64,000 nucleotides of DNA from contig NZ_CAMYKH010000002.1 in NCBI RefSeq assembly GCF_947258935.1, positions 1 to 64,000 on the forward strand, written 5' to 3'. The position numbers and the translations under genes were made by a program. Shown piece after piece: positions 37,059 to 47,897 of this stretch. Source of the DNA: an uncultured Muriicola sp. (GTDB lineage: Bacteria > Bacteroidota > Bacteroidia > Flavobacteriales > Flavobacteriaceae). Each line of letters starts with the position of its first letter. The first letter of the stretch is position 1. The notes under the pieces are model-generated. The model saw only the letters and a list, made by a program, of their open reading frames with translations, did not search any database and had not been told where the DNA came from.

Positions 37059-38414
37059 ATGTTTAAAAAAATACTCATAGCGAATAGAGGAGAAATTGCC
37101 CTTAGAATTATTCGTACTTGCAAGGAAATGGGCATCAAGACGGTAGCTGTGTACTCCAAAGCCGATGAAGAAAGTCTTCATGTGCGTTTTGCGGATGAAG
37201 CCGTTTGTATTGGACCTGCACCCAGCAGTGAATCTTACCTAAAGATCCCGAACATTATTGCGGCAGCTGAGATCACTAATGCAGATGCTATTCATCCCGG
37301 ATATGGTTTTCTATCCGAGAACTCAAAGTTTTCCAGAATTTGCGCGGAACACGACATTAAGTTTATAGGCGCAACAGGGGAACAGATAGATAGGATGGGA
37401 GATAAGGCAACAGCCAAAGAAACCATGAAGAAAGCGGGCGTTCCTATTGTACCCGGCTCAGAAGGCTTGTTAAAGGATGTGCCAGATGCTATAAAAACGG
37501 CCAAAAAAGTTGGCTATCCCGTTATGATAAAAGCCACTGCCGGTGGTGGAGGTAAAGGGATGCGTGCCGTTTGGAAGGAAGAGGATATGGAAGCTGCTTT
37601 TAACAGCGCTGTGAAAGAAGCTACCGCTGCTTTTGGCAACGGGGGCATGTACATGGAAAAGCTAATTGAAGAACCAAGACATATTGAGATACAGGTGGTA
37701 GGTGATCAATACGGAAAGGCATGTCATCTATCGGAACGCGATTGTTCCATTCAAAGAAGACATCAGAAACTAACGGAAGAGACCCCTTCTCCATTTATGA
37801 CAGATAAGCTAAGGGAGGATATGGGAATTGCCGCTATAAAAGCTGCAGAATTTATAAAATACGAAGGAGCCGGTACCATAGAATTTTTAGTTGACAAACA
37901 CAGAAAATTCTATTTTATGGAAATGAATACCCGGATCCAGGTGGAGCATCCTATTACGGAACAGGTAGTAGATTATGACCTTATCAGAGAACAGATCCTT
38001 GTTGCAGGAGGGGTACCCATTTCCGGCAAGAATTATTACCCCAAATTACACGCCATAGAATGTAGGATAAATGCTGAAGATCCATATCATGGATTTAGGC
38101 CCTCACCTGGCAAGATCACAACATTACATACGCCCGGGGGACATGGCATTAGACTAGATACACATGTATATAGTGGTTACACCATTCCGCCTAACTATGA
38201 TTCAATGATCGCCAAGCTTATTACCACAGCACAAACCAGGGAAGAAGCTATCAATAAAATGAAAAGGGCCCTGGATGAGTTTGTGATTGAAGGGATCAAA
38301 ACAACTATTCCGTTTCACAGACAACTAATGGATCATCCGGATTATTTGGCTGGAAATTATACCACTAAATTTATGGAAGGATTTAAAATGGATCCGGAAC
38401 CCGAACATAACTAA
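37059..38414 (+). CDS. accC: Acetyl-CoA carboxylase biotin carboxylase subunit
   Basis: [33 protein letters not shown]; internal start preferred over ORF-track start 37014. Confidence 0.97.
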   Translation: MFKKILIANRGEIALRIIRTCKEMGIKTVAVYSKADEESLHVRFADEAVCIGPAPSSESYLKIPNIIAAAEITNADAIHPGYGFLSENSKFSRICAEHDIKFIGATGEQIDRMGDKATAKETMKKAGVPIVPGSEGLLKDVPDAIKTAKKVGYPVMIKATAGGGGKGMRAVWKEEDMEAAFNSAVKEATAAFGNGGMYMEKLIEEPRHIEIQVVGDQYGKACHLSERDCSIQRRHQKLTEETPSPFMTDKLREDMGIAAIKAAEFIKYEGAGTIEFLVDKHRKFYFMEMNTRIQVEHPITEQVVDYDLIREQILVAGGVPISGKNYYPKLHAIECRINAEDPYHGFRPSPGKITTLHTPGGHGIRLDTHVYSGYTIPPNYDSMIAKLITTAQTREEAINKMKRALDEFVIEGIKTTIPFHRQLMDHPDYLAGNYTTKFMEGFKMDPEPEHN

Positions 38415-38419
38415 AACAT

Positions 38420-38445
38420 ACTCCGGCATTGTCCGGAGTTTTTTA
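38420..38445 (+). terminator. Rho-independent terminator after accC
   Basis: ACTCCGG-N6-CCGGAGT-TTTTT. Confidence 0.8.
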
Positions 38446-38451
38446 TACGCT

Positions 38452-39564
38452 ATGAATCTTAGTTACTGGGAATACAAAACGTGGTTTGAAAATGTCGACT
38501 TTACTATCATTGGGAGCGGCATTGTAGGCCTTTCTTGTGTCCTTGCACTTCGCGAAAAACATCCAAAGGCAAAGATATTGCTACTGGAAAAGGGTAGTAT
38601 GCCGCAGGGAGCTAGTACCAAGAATGCCGGGTTTGCTTGTTTCGGCAGTATTTCGGAGATACTGGATGATCTGGATCATCACAGTCCGGATGAGGTTGTA
38701 GAGTTAGTACAAAAACGCTGGAATGGCATTGAACTGCTGCGGGCTACTCTGGGAGATAAGGTCATAGATTACCAAAGAAGAGGAGGACACGAACTTTTCT
38801 TTAAAAAGAATCAAAAACTTTTTAATAAATGCCAGGAGCGGCTAGATGAGGTGAATACTTTATTAAAGCCTGTTTTTGGAAAACCTGCCTTTCGTATACA
38901 ACCAAATACATTCGGGTTTAAAAAGATCATAGATACCTATATTATTAATCCCTTTGAAGCCCAGATCAACACCGGATTCATGATGGAGGCATTATTGACA
39001 AAAGTAAAGGCGGCCGGGATACAAATACTGAATGGGATGGAGGTAGCATCCTATGAGGAAGATGCATCCGGAGTGTCTATTAGTACAAATAATTTTGAAT
39101 TTCGTTCTGGAAAAATGTTGGTGGCAACCAACGGTTTTGCTGCCGAGTGGCTGCGGGAAGATATAGTGCCTGCAAGGGCACAGGTTTTGATCACAAAGCC
39201 AATACCGGGACTTAAGATCAAAGGAACTTTTCATCTAGATAAAGGCTATTATTATTTTAGGAATGTTGAGGATCGGATCATGTTTGGTGGTGCCCGAAAC
39301 GTAGATTTTAAGACAGAAGAAACCACTTCATTTGGACTTACCTCAAATATTCAGGATAAATTAGAGGAAGTATTGCGGGAAACCATACTACCCAATACAC
39401 CATTTGAGATAGATAGGCGCTGGAGTGGCATTATGGGAACAGGTTCGCAGAAAAGACCCATTGTGATGCGCCTCACAGATAGAGTAGCCTTTGGGGTCCG
39501 CCTGGGCGGAATGGGGATCGCCATTGGCAGCCATGTTGGTAAAGAGTTGGCCCATATTGCATAA
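38452..39564 (+). CDS. FAD-dependent oxidoreductase (DAO family)
   Basis: DFTIIGSGIVGLSCVLALREKHPKAKILLLEKGSMPQGASTKNAGFACFGS. Confidence 0.92.
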   Translation: MNLSYWEYKTWFENVDFTIIGSGIVGLSCVLALREKHPKAKILLLEKGSMPQGASTKNAGFACFGSISEILDDLDHHSPDEVVELVQKRWNGIELLRATLGDKVIDYQRRGGHELFFKKNQKLFNKCQERLDEVNTLLKPVFGKPAFRIQPNTFGFKKIIDTYIINPFEAQINTGFMMEALLTKVKAAGIQILNGMEVASYEEDASGVSISTNNFEFRSGKMLVATNGFAAEWLREDIVPARAQVLITKPIPGLKIKGTFHLDKGYYYFRNVEDRIMFGGARNVDFKTEETTSFGLTSNIQDKLEEVLRETILPNTPFEIDRRWSGIMGTGSQKRPIVMRLTDRVAFGVRLGGMGIAIGSHVGKELAHIA

Positions 39565-39639
39565 CTCCTTTTTCAACTTTTTTACTCTTTAGGCTGTATC
39601 CGCAGAAATATGTAATTTCCCATAGTTCTTGAAGAACCA

Positions 39640-40989
39640 TTGAGGGAACATCAAATGGAAATTATTTATTTAATAGTTGCGGTTCTATTCATAGTGGTCC
39701 TAACCACCAAGCTTAAGGTCCATCCTTTTCTCGCCCTCTTAATTATCTCAATTGCCTATGGAATTTTTGCCGGTATGCCTTTCCAGGACATTACGACGGC
39801 AATAAATGATGGCTTTGGAGGCACCCTGGGTAAAATAGGGCTGATCATCGTTCTTGGAGTCATTATTGGAGCATTTCTGGAACACACAGGAGGAGCCCAA
39901 ACCATCGCAAAAAGCGTACTGAAACTTATTGGAAAGAAGCGAATCCCCCTGGCCATGGGGCTCATTGGGTATATTGTTTCCATCCCGGTATTTGCAGATA
40001 GTGGATTTATGCTCTTGCATCCTTTAAGTAAGGGACTGAGCAGGAAAGCGGGAGTTTCACTGGCTGGAGCCGCCATTGCCCTTGGACTGGGTCTTATGGC
40101 ATCGCATACCATGGTGCCTCCTACTCCCGGACCCATTGCGGCAGCCGGCATCCTGGAAGCCAACCTGGGATTGGTTATTGCCTTTGGTATTCCTGTAAGT
40201 TTAATTGCCCTTAGTGCGGCAGTGATCTTCGCCACTAAATTTGCTGCCAAAACCTATATTGCTCCGGATCAGGGAAATGAAGCTGTCACTGAGGAGGTGG
40301 CTGAGGCTGTTGAAGATCCTGGAATTGTACGATCTTCCATCCCCATTGTGATCCCAATAGTCCTTATTGTCCTAAAATCTGTATTCATTAAAGGAAAGGC
40401 GACCGAACTAGGACCCTTGCAAAGTCTGATCACCTTTTTGGGCGATCCTGTCATAGCGCTTCTTATTGGCGTATTCCTCTGTTTACTTCTCCCTAAAAAA
40501 CTTCATTTGGAGATGCTGTCATCCTCAGGATGGGTAGGGAAGGCTATTAAAGATGCCGCCTCCATTCTGATGATCACAGGAGCCGGGGGTATTTTTGGAA
40601 CTGTATTGCAAATGTCTGGGATAGCTGAAGTTCTTGGAAATTCCTTAAAAGACCTCAACATTGGTATTTTTCTGCCATTTTTGCTTGCGGCCGCATTAAA
40701 AACTGCACAGGGTTCTTCCACTGTTGCCCTTGTTACCACAGCCTCAATTTTGGCTCCTATGATGACATCGCTCGGTTATGAATCAGAGATACAAAAGGCC
40801 TTGGTGGTTGTAGCTATAGGAGCAGGTTCTGCCATGATCTCTCATGCCAATGACAGCTTCTTTTGGGTTGTAACTCAAATGAGTGGAATGAATGTAAAAA
40901 CAGGGTACAAATTGTTTGGATTGGGAACTGTGGTCCTGGGCACAACGGCTGCTATTGCAGTATTCATCGCCTCCTTACTTTGGACTTAG
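39640..40989 (+). CDS. GntP family gluconate/H+ permease
   Basis: PVFADSGFMLLHPLSKGLSRKAG, HTMVPPTPGPIAAAGIL, ALKTAQGSSTVALVTTASI. Confidence 0.93.
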   Translation: MREHQMEIIYLIVAVLFIVVLTTKLKVHPFLALLIISIAYGIFAGMPFQDITTAINDGFGGTLGKIGLIIVLGVIIGAFLEHTGGAQTIAKSVLKLIGKKRIPLAMGLIGYIVSIPVFADSGFMLLHPLSKGLSRKAGVSLAGAAIALGLGLMASHTMVPPTPGPIAAAGILEANLGLVIAFGIPVSLIALSAAVIFATKFAAKTYIAPDQGNEAVTEEVAEAVEDPGIVRSSIPIVIPIVLIVLKSVFIKGKATELGPLQSLITFLGDPVIALLIGVFLCLLLPKKLHLEMLSSSGWVGKAIKDAASILMITGAGGIFGTVLQMSGIAEVLGNSLKDLNIGIFLPFLLAAALKTAQGSSTVALVTTASILAPMMTSLGYESEIQKALVVVAIGAGSAMISHANDSFFWVVTQMSGMNVKTGYKLFGLGTVVLGTTAAIAVFIASLLWT

Positions 40990-41966
40990 GGAAGATCCTT
41001 AAGTCGCTTATTGATGGTTTCAATGGAGACGTTGAGGTATACTTTGGAGTCTATTTTCAGATCCTTCTCCGAATGAAAGAAAACCTTGCCATCATCAGAT
41101 TCCCCTTCTACCAAATAATAGCTTCCCATAGGGAACGATTTCTTTACTTTGGTCCTTAATCCGGAAGAGTTGGCAACCTTAAACTCATGGGCATAGACAA
41201 TGATATTTCTCTTGGTATCTGCATAAGACTTCAACAAAGTGATAGGCAAAATATTGGCTTCCCCAAACAGACTGGCAACATAAAAATTTGGGGGTGATTC
41301 ATATACTCTCCTGGTAATGCCCTCAATGAGAATTTCTTTGTCTTTTAGGACCAGGATACGATCTGCGAAGGGGAGCACGTCCAGGTGATCATGAGTAGCT
41401 GTAAGACAGGTTATTTTTTCTTCTTTCAGGTATTGAAACAGGTTTCTTCGTAAACTACTCTTTCGAAAATTGTCAATATGGCTAAATGGCTCATCTAACA
41501 GAAGAACATCGGGTTTTTGAGCCAGTACTCTTGCCAGTGCTACTCTTTGTTGTTGACCTCCACTAAGATTCTTCACCTTTGTATGCGCAACCGATGACAT
41601 TTCTATCATTTCCAACAGCTCATCTGTTCTTGTTTTCATTTCCTCGGGGTAGAATACAGAAAGGTGTTCACTGATATTTTCAGCCACTGTGGTGAAAGGC
41701 ATCAGATCGAACTCCTGTGACAAGTATTTCATATAAGATTCGCCGGGGACTAACTTGTACAGAGGGCCTTTTATTTCTTCTTTCCCCCACAAGATATTTC
41801 CTTCTCCAGGGCTTAGGAGGCCATAAATAAGTTTTAACAAGGTGCTCTTACCACAGCCACTTTCTCCCATAACAGCAACATGTTGACCTTTCTCCACTTC
41901 AAAGGAGAGTCCTTCCAGGACATTGGAGGTTTCATAAGCAAAAGAAAGCTTATTTACTTGTAGCAT
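40986..41966 (-). CDS. ABC transporter ATP-binding protein
   Basis: Walker A GESGCGKST, signature LSGGQQQRVALARVLAQKPDVLLLDEPF, H-loop ATHDH; TOBE-like C-terminus. Confidence 0.93.
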   Translation of the reverse strand: MLQVNKLSFAYETSNVLEGLSFEVEKGQHVAVMGESGCGKSTLLKLIYGLLSPGEGNILWGKEEIKGPLYKLVPGESYMKYLSQEFDLMPFTTVAENISEHLSVFYPEEMKTRTDELLEMIEMSSVAHTKVKNLSGGQQQRVALARVLAQKPDVLLLDEPFSHIDNFRKSSLRRNLFQYLKEEKITCLTATHDHLDVLPFADRILVLKDKEILIEGITRRVYESPPNFYVASLFGEANILPITLLKSYADTKRNIIVYAHEFKVANSSGLRTKVKKSFPMGSYYLVEGESDDGKVFFHSEKDLKIDSKVYLNVSIETINKRLKDLP

Positions 41967-41995
41967 TGGGTTTTATCTTGCTGTTATTGAATGCA

Positions 41996-42022
41996 AAAAT
42001 CCGCTTCTAAGAAACGGATTTT
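41996..42022. terminator. Hairpin terminator downstream of the 42041 gene
   Basis: AAAATCCG-N11-CGGATTTT. Confidence 0.65.
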
Positions 42023-42040
42023 GCACTACTTTATTGATAG

Positions 42041-44197
42041 TTAGTCTTTAAATTCTTTTAATACCCCTTGGTTAGGTAATTTTTCATACCCCATATTGTA
42101 GAAAGTAAATGCAAAAATATCTGCATACTGTTCTATGGTTTTACTAATGGGGGTTCCGGCTCCATGTCCTGCATTTGTTTCAATGCGTATTAGGGTTGGG
42201 TTAGTACCGGTTTGCTTCTCTTGTAATGCCGCCGCAAATTTAAAACTATGAGCTGGCACTACTCTGTCATCATGATCTCCGGTGGTTACCAGGGTGGCTG
42301 GGTAAGACACTCCTTCTTTTACATTATGAACAGGGGAATATGCTTTTAAATATTCAAACATTTCCGGACTGTCATCTGCCGTACCATAATCATATGACCA
42401 ACCTGCTCCGGCCGTAAAAGTATGATACCTAAGCATGTCCATAACACCAACAGCCGGTAAGGCAACCTTTATAAGTTCTGGTCTTTGCGTCATAGTGGCC
42501 CCAACCAATAATCCTCCGTTAGATCCGCCTCGGATGGCTAAATATTCCGGAGAGGTATACTTTTCTGCGATCAAAAATTCTGCAGCTGCAATAAAATCGT
42601 CAAAGACATTTTGTTTCTTTAGTTGCGTACCGGCATCGTGCCATTTTTTTCCATACTCTCCGCCACCTCTCAAATTTGGTACAGCATAGACCCCTCCCTG
42701 TTCCATCCATATGGCATTTACAGAGCTGAATGAGGGTGTTAGACTAATATTAAATCCTCCATACCCATATAAAATGGTCGGGTTCTTGCCATTGAGAGCA
42801 ATACCTTTCTTATAGGTAATGATCATAGGTACTTTGGTTCCATCCTTTGAGGTATAAAAAACCTGTTTAGATTCATATGCGTTAGGATCAAAGTCGATCT
42901 CAGGCTTCCAATAGCTGCTATATTCTCCCGTTTTTGGTTCTAATTTATATATGGAACCTGGGGTATTGTAATTGGTAAAGGAGAAATAAAGGGTCTTAGC
43001 TTCCGGCTTACCACTAAATCCACCGGCGGTTCCGATCCCTGGTAAGTTTACTTCGCGAATTAGTTTCCCATCGTAGTTGTACTGAATCACTTTAGAGATG
43101 GCATCTACCATATATTCGGCAAAAATATAGCCACCACCGGTACTTGTGCTGAGCACATTTTCCGTTTCAGGGATAAAATCCTTCCAATTTTCAGGACTCG
43201 GCTTTAAAGCACTTACGGTGACTACTTTTTTATTTGGAGTATCCCTGTTGGTTTGAATGTATAGCGTTGCACCTTTATTGTCAATAACATAACTGTCCGA
43301 ATCTGTATCGTTGAGGACCGTAATTAAAAGTCCATTAGGATCTGTGAGATCCTGTATCAACAGTTTATTTCCGGAGGTAGTGGTTGCAGGATATAAGACA
43401 AGATAACGTTCATCTTCTGTGACACTTGCAGAAATATACCGGTGTTTTTCAGCTAGCGAACCTCCATAAACAAGTTGGTCTTTGGACTGTGCTTCTCCTA
43501 AAGTGTGATAATATACTTTATGCTGATCTGTTTTGGCAGAAAGCTCACTACCCTTGGGCTTATCATAACTTGAATAATAAAAGCCTTCATTACCCTTCCA
43601 TGCAATTCCACTGAACTTAATGTCGGTAAGGGTATCCTCTACGACGGTCATAGATGCTACATTTAGTACAATGGCCTTTCGCCAATCGCTTCCACCTTCA
43701 GATATAAGATAGGCAGCCAGAGAACCGTCCTTGCTAAAACTAAGTCCGGCCAGGGAAGTAGTGGCATCTTCAGAAAAAGTGTTTGGATCCAGAAAGATCT
43801 CTTCTTTACCACCCTCTTTTTTTCTGTAGACCACGCTTTGATTCTGTAGACCATCATTTTTATAATAATAAGTATACGCTCCTTCCTTAAATGGGGCACT
43901 TACTTTTTCATAGTTCCATAATTTCTCCATTCGGTTTTTCAGATCTTCCCTGAAGGGAATTTGTTCCAAATAACCGAAAGTAACTTTGTTCTGTTCGGTA
44001 ACCCATGCTTCAGTTTCAGAACTGCGATCATCCTCCAGCCAGCGAAATGGATCCTGGACCTCTGTGTTAAAATAAGTGTCTACGGTATCTACTTTTTCAG
44101 TAACAGGATAGTTCACGGTTAAGAGTTCTGAGGTTGATTCGTTTTTACACGCCAGAAAGGCGATACATGCGGTAAGGACAATGACAATTTTTTTCAT
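42041..44197 (-). CDS. Prolyl oligopeptidase (S9A), lipoprotein
   Basis: Lipobox [89 protein letters not shown]. Confidence 0.95.
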   Translation of the reverse strand: MKKIVIVLTACIAFLACKNESTSELLTVNYPVTEKVDTVDTYFNTEVQDPFRWLEDDRSSETEAWVTEQNKVTFGYLEQIPFREDLKNRMEKLWNYEKVSAPFKEGAYTYYYKNDGLQNQSVVYRKKEGGKEEIFLDPNTFSEDATTSLAGLSFSKDGSLAAYLISEGGSDWRKAIVLNVASMTVVEDTLTDIKFSGIAWKGNEGFYYSSYDKPKGSELSAKTDQHKVYYHTLGEAQSKDQLVYGGSLAEKHRYISASVTEDERYLVLYPATTTSGNKLLIQDLTDPNGLLITVLNDTDSDSYVIDNKGATLYIQTNRDTPNKKVVTVSALKPSPENWKDFIPETENVLSTSTGGGYIFAEYMVDAISKVIQYNYDGKLIREVNLPGIGTAGGFSGKPEAKTLYFSFTNYNTPGSIYKLEPKTGEYSSYWKPEIDFDPNAYESKQVFYTSKDGTKVPMIITYKKGIALNGKNPTILYGYGGFNISLTPSFSSVNAIWMEQGGVYAVPNLRGGGEYGKKWHDAGTQLKKQNVFDDFIAAAEFLIAEKYTSPEYLAIRGGSNGGLLVGATMTQRPELIKVALPAVGVMDMLRYHTFTAGAGWSYDYGTADDSPEMFEYLKAYSPVHNVKEGVSYPATLVTTGDHDDRVVPAHSFKFAAALQEKQTGTNPTLIRIETNAGHGAGTPISKTIEQYADIFAFTFYNMGYEKLPNQGVLKEFKD

Positions 44198-44290
44198 ATA
44201 TAGTGTTTCTTGATTGCCCTAAAAATACCTTAAAATATTCTGGTTAAGAAAGATGGATTGCCTTTTTAACAGAGTTTTAAACCTCCATTG

Positions 44291-45280
44291 TCAGACCAGA
44301 TTTTTACGTACAAGATACTCGGCAATTTGTATTGCATTCGTAGCAGCTCCTTTTCTCAAATTATCGGCCACGATCCACATGTTTAGCGTATTGGGATGCG
44401 ACGCATCACGGCGGATCCTTCCTACAAAGACATCGTCCTTGTCATGGGCGTATAGGGGCATGGGGTAGGTGTTGGTATCCGGATTGTCTTGTACCACTAC
44501 TCCCGGCGTGTCTCTTAAGAGTTGCCGTACAGCCTCCAGGGTAAAGTCTTTACCAAAGGTCACATTCACAGATTCTGAATGCCCACCGGCTGTTGGGATG
44601 CGCACTGCTGTTGCAGTAATGGCGAAACTGGAGTCATCTAATATCTTTTGAGGCTCCATCGCCAATTTCATTTCCTCTTTGGTGTAGCCATTTTCCAGGA
44701 AAACGTCACAATGCGGTAATGCGTTTCTATGGATAGGGTAGGGATAGGCCATTTCTGTTTTGGCACCTACCATTTCATTTTCCATTTGTTGCACAGCCTT
44801 TATCCCGGTGCCACTCACGGATTGATAAGTAGAAACCACTACGCGCTTCATAACATATGCCTTGTGAAGAGGCGCCAGTACCATAACTAGTTGTATGGTA
44901 GAGCAGTTGGGGTTCGCTATTATCTTATCTTCTTTACTTAATATATTGGCATTTATCTCCGGCACTACTAATTTGATCTCCGGATTCATTCTCCAGGCAG
45001 ATGAATTATCTATCACTGTTGTACCCACCTCGGCAAACCTTGGTGCCCACTCCAAAGAGGTGTCGCCTCCTGCAGAAAATATAGCAATATCTGGTTTGGC
45101 TTCAACGGCTTCTTGTAAACCAATAACGGTATATGGACGCTCTTTATATTGGAGTATCTTTCCTTTCGACCTTTCTGAGGCTACCAACAATAGCTCTGTT
45201 ACGGGGAAATTTCGTTCCGCCAACACTTTGAGCATCACCTCACCTACCATGCCTGTAGCACCTACGACCGCTAGTTTCAT
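44291..45280 (-). CDS. asd: Aspartate-semialdehyde dehydrogenase
   Basis: KLAVVGATGMVGEVMLKVLAERNFPV, ANPNCSTIQLV, IPTAGGHSESVNVTF, RRDASHPNTLNMWIVADNLRKGAATNAIQIAE. Confidence 0.96.
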   Translation of the reverse strand: MKLAVVGATGMVGEVMLKVLAERNFPVTELLLVASERSKGKILQYKERPYTVIGLQEAVEAKPDIAIFSAGGDTSLEWAPRFAEVGTTVIDNSSAWRMNPEIKLVVPEINANILSKEDKIIANPNCSTIQLVMVLAPLHKAYVMKRVVVSTYQSVSGTGIKAVQQMENEMVGAKTEMAYPYPIHRNALPHCDVFLENGYTKEEMKLAMEPQKILDDSSFAITATAVRIPTAGGHSESVNVTFGKDFTLEAVRQLLRDTPGVVVQDNPDTNTYPMPLYAHDKDDVFVGRIRRDASHPNTLNMWIVADNLRKGAATNAIQIAEYLVRKNLV

Positions 45281-45347
45281 ATCGATAATTTATTATGAGG
45301 CCAAAGGTAATCGAATGAGAATGATGCCGCAAACTCTGAATAAAGTT

Positions 45348-45380
45348 TTATAAAAATATAACAACTTGTTATTTTTATAA
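45348..45380. repeat. Near-perfect AT-rich inverted repeat upstream of asd
   Basis: TTATAAAAATATAACAA-c-TTGTTATTTTTATAA; 15-bp arms with a 2-nt bulge. Confidence 0.65.
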
Positions 45381-45387
45381 CAAAAAG

Positions 45388-45423
45388 AACCCCTTGTTTA
45401 GTTTTTATACCAAACAAGGGGTT
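45388..45423. terminator. Hairpin terminator downstream of mscL (copy 2)
   Basis: AACCCCTTGTTT-N12-AAACAAGGGGTT. Confidence 0.8.
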
Positions 45424-45474
45424 TAGATTGCTATTCAGTGTAGCGGCTTTCCTGACTATGCAGGAAACAACTTC

Positions 45475-45879
45475 TTATTTCTTCTTTAAAAGATCTCTGA
45501 TCTCTCCTAATAGGTCTTCCTGACTAGGTCCTGAAGGTGCCGGTGGAGGTGGAGGTGTTTTAGTTTTGTTATAAGCCTTGATGATCATAAACAACACAAA
45601 TCCTACAATAATAAGATTCACAATAGTATTGATCCATGCCCCATAGCGAATGGCATTTTCTGCAATGGCCCCTGCCTCGCCTGCTACTCCCGATGCTTCG
45701 GTTAGTACATATTTGAGATTCGCAAAGTCAACTCCACCAGAAAATTCGCCAACAATTGGCATTATGATGTCATTGACAAATCCATTGACCACCTGGCCAA
45801 CGGCCCCAGCCAAAATTACGGCAACTGCAAATTCTATGACGTTGCCGGTCATAATAAAATTCTTAAATTCTTTAAACAT
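45475..45879 (-). CDS. mscL: Large-conductance mechanosensitive channel MscL (copy 2)
   Basis: MFKEFKNFIMTGNVIEFAVAVILAGAVGQVVNGFVNDIIMPIVGEF; same length as copy 1, about 14 differences in 134 aa by eye. Confidence 0.95.
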   Translation of the reverse strand: MFKEFKNFIMTGNVIEFAVAVILAGAVGQVVNGFVNDIIMPIVGEFSGGVDFANLKYVLTEASGVAGEAGAIAENAIRYGAWINTIVNLIIVGFVLFMIIKAYNKTKTPPPPPAPSGPSQEDLLGEIRDLLKKK

Positions 45880-45976
45880 TGATTGTCTGTTTTAATTAGT
45901 TAATGTTAGTGTTTGTAGTACTTGCAAGATAAGTATTTTCAACGCACCTAAAAGGGTAGAAATGAAGTAATTGGCA

Positions 45977-47080
45977 TTACTTATAAACACGTTTTACACG
46001 CGAAGAGATACTGGTAATAAGCTCATAAGAGATCGTATTTGCGTAGGCGGCAAAGACCTCTGCCGATTGCTCCTTTCCAAAAATGGTAACTTCATCTCCT
46101 TCCCTGCATTCAATGCCCGTAACATCTACCATAAGCATATCCATACATACATTGCCAATGATGGGAGCTTTTTTACCATGTATGATGACGGAAGCTCTGC
46201 CGTTCCCGTAGTGTCTGCCAATTCCATCGGCATGGCCAAGGGGAAGAGTAGCCGTGGTCCTGGATCCTTGTGAACGATAGGCCCTGTTATAACCTACACT
46301 TTCATTTGGTTCTATGGCATGTAATTGCGAAATGATAGTTCTTAAAGAAACCACTGGCTTTAATAAGGGATCAATGGCAGGGTCATTTCCATAGCCATAG
46401 AGTCCAATACCACTCCGTACCATATCCCATTGGGCCTCAGGATAGTTTAAGATCCCTGAGGTGTTAAGCAAATGTTTTATAGGGATAGGTCCGAAAGCTG
46501 CTTCGGCATCTTTTACGATCTTTTCAAATCCTGCAATTTGGCGTTGGGTAAATTCCTTTTCCGCGGCATCTTCCGATGCTGCCAAATGGGAAAATATCCC
46601 TTTGATCATTACAGCTTTAGAGCTTTTGATCTCCTTGGCGATATACTCAACATCGTTCTCGCAAAAGCCAAGTCTGTTTAATCCTGTATTAAACTTTAGA
46701 TGAATAGGATATTCATTTTGCCCCGAATTTTTCGCGGCTTGGCAGAAGGCCTTTAATATTCTTGGACTGTAAATACTCGGTTCCAGACAATACTCTATCA
46801 GCAGCTCAACATTAGCTACTTGTGGATGTAAAACAAGAATGGGTAATTGTATCCCGGCTTTACGCAATTGAACACCCTCGGCTGCATAGGCCACTGCAAG
46901 GGCATCGACCTTTAGAGCCGCTAATTTTTTTGCAATTATCAATGGATCGCTGCCGTAACCGGAGGCTTTTACTATCCCCATGAATTTGGTGGAGGAGTTG
47001 AGCTTGGAGCGAAGGAAATAGTAATTATGCTCCAGCGCACTTAGATCAATTTCCAGGACTGTCTCGTTCAACTTAGACAT
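45977..47080 (-). CDS. alr: Alanine racemase
   Basis: TVLEIDLSALEHNYYFLRSKL..FMGIVKASGYGSDPLIIAK, VRSGIGLYGYG, GNVCMDMLMVDVT. Confidence 0.95.
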   Translation of the reverse strand: MSKLNETVLEIDLSALEHNYYFLRSKLNSSTKFMGIVKASGYGSDPLIIAKKLAALKVDALAVAYAAEGVQLRKAGIQLPILVLHPQVANVELLIEYCLEPSIYSPRILKAFCQAAKNSGQNEYPIHLKFNTGLNRLGFCENDVEYIAKEIKSSKAVMIKGIFSHLAASEDAAEKEFTQRQIAGFEKIVKDAEAAFGPIPIKHLLNTSGILNYPEAQWDMVRSGIGLYGYGNDPAIDPLLKPVVSLRTIISQLHAIEPNESVGYNRAYRSQGSRTTATLPLGHADGIGRHYGNGRASVIIHGKKAPIIGNVCMDMLMVDVTGIECREGDEVTIFGKEQSAEVFAAYANTISYELITSISSRVKRVYK

Positions 47081-47132
47081 AGAAACAATTTAAACCTGGG
47101 ATAAACCTCCATAGTATTAGGGATATATGTTT

Positions 47133-47795
47133 TTATTTCTTTTTTGATTTCGTTTGTTTTTTAGCTGTAGTAATTTCAACGACTTCTGCTGCCTTTACAT
47201 TCATCATACTTACTTTTTCCTTCAACATGGCCTTATAAAAAGCAGCCCTGCTCAATGGTTCATATTCTTCGGTTTCTCCCAGTAAGACAAGATTGTCATT
47301 ATCGGATTTTCTAAAGCTGTAGTTCGCCAAATTCCCGGTGCGTGTACAAACTGCATGTACCTTGGTGACGTATTCTGCAGTAGCCATCAAAGCCGGCATA
47401 GGGCCAAAAGGATTTCCTTTAAAATCCATGTCGAGTCCCGCCACCACTACCCTAACTCCCATATTGGCCAGATCATTACAAACTGTGACGATCTCATCAT
47501 CGAAGAACTGGGCTTCATCTATCCCCACCACATCGCAGCTATCTGCCAATAGCCTAATATTGGCCGCCGCCGGCACAGGGGTAGATCTGATCTCATTTTC
47601 ATCGTGCGACACAACACGTTCATCATGATACCTTGTATCTACGATGGGCTTAAAGATCTCAACTTTTTGTTTTGCAAATTGAGCGCGTTTTAATCTTCGG
47701 ATAAGCTCCTCCGTTTTCCCTGAAAACATGGACCCGCTGATCACTTCTATCCACCCAAATTGTTCTTTATGATTAACAGTATTTTCGAGAAACAT
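47133..47795 (-). CDS. tdk: Thymidine kinase
   Basis: GWIEVISGSMFSGKTEELIRRLKRAQFA, VVGIDEAQFFDDEIV, VRVVVAGLDMDFKGNPFGPMPALMATAEYVTKVHAVC. Confidence 0.97.
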   Translation of the reverse strand: MFLENTVNHKEQFGWIEVISGSMFSGKTEELIRRLKRAQFAKQKVEIFKPIVDTRYHDERVVSHDENEIRSTPVPAAANIRLLADSCDVVGIDEAQFFDDEIVTVCNDLANMGVRVVVAGLDMDFKGNPFGPMPALMATAEYVTKVHAVCTRTGNLANYSFRKSDNDNLVLLGETEEYEPLSRAAFYKAMLKEKVSMMNVKAAEVVEITTAKKQTKSKKK

Positions 47796-47897
47796 TTTGT
47801 AATTTTAGACGAAATATGCGATTTCCTCCGTTAGTAATATAGAAGTATAAAAGTATTAAAAAAGATAGACCTTTACAGGGCAGAAAAATAAAAAGAA

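Noticed and set aside
39756-40250. 164-aa minus-strand ORF inside the GntP gene
   Set aside because: Antisense to transmembrane coding sequence; low-complexity Ser/Pro/Ala/Ile composition typical of spurious reverse frames.
4608-45879. MscL duplication explained as a large segmental duplication
   Set aside because: Neighbouring genes and terminators of the two mscL copies differ, so only the gene itself is duplicated.
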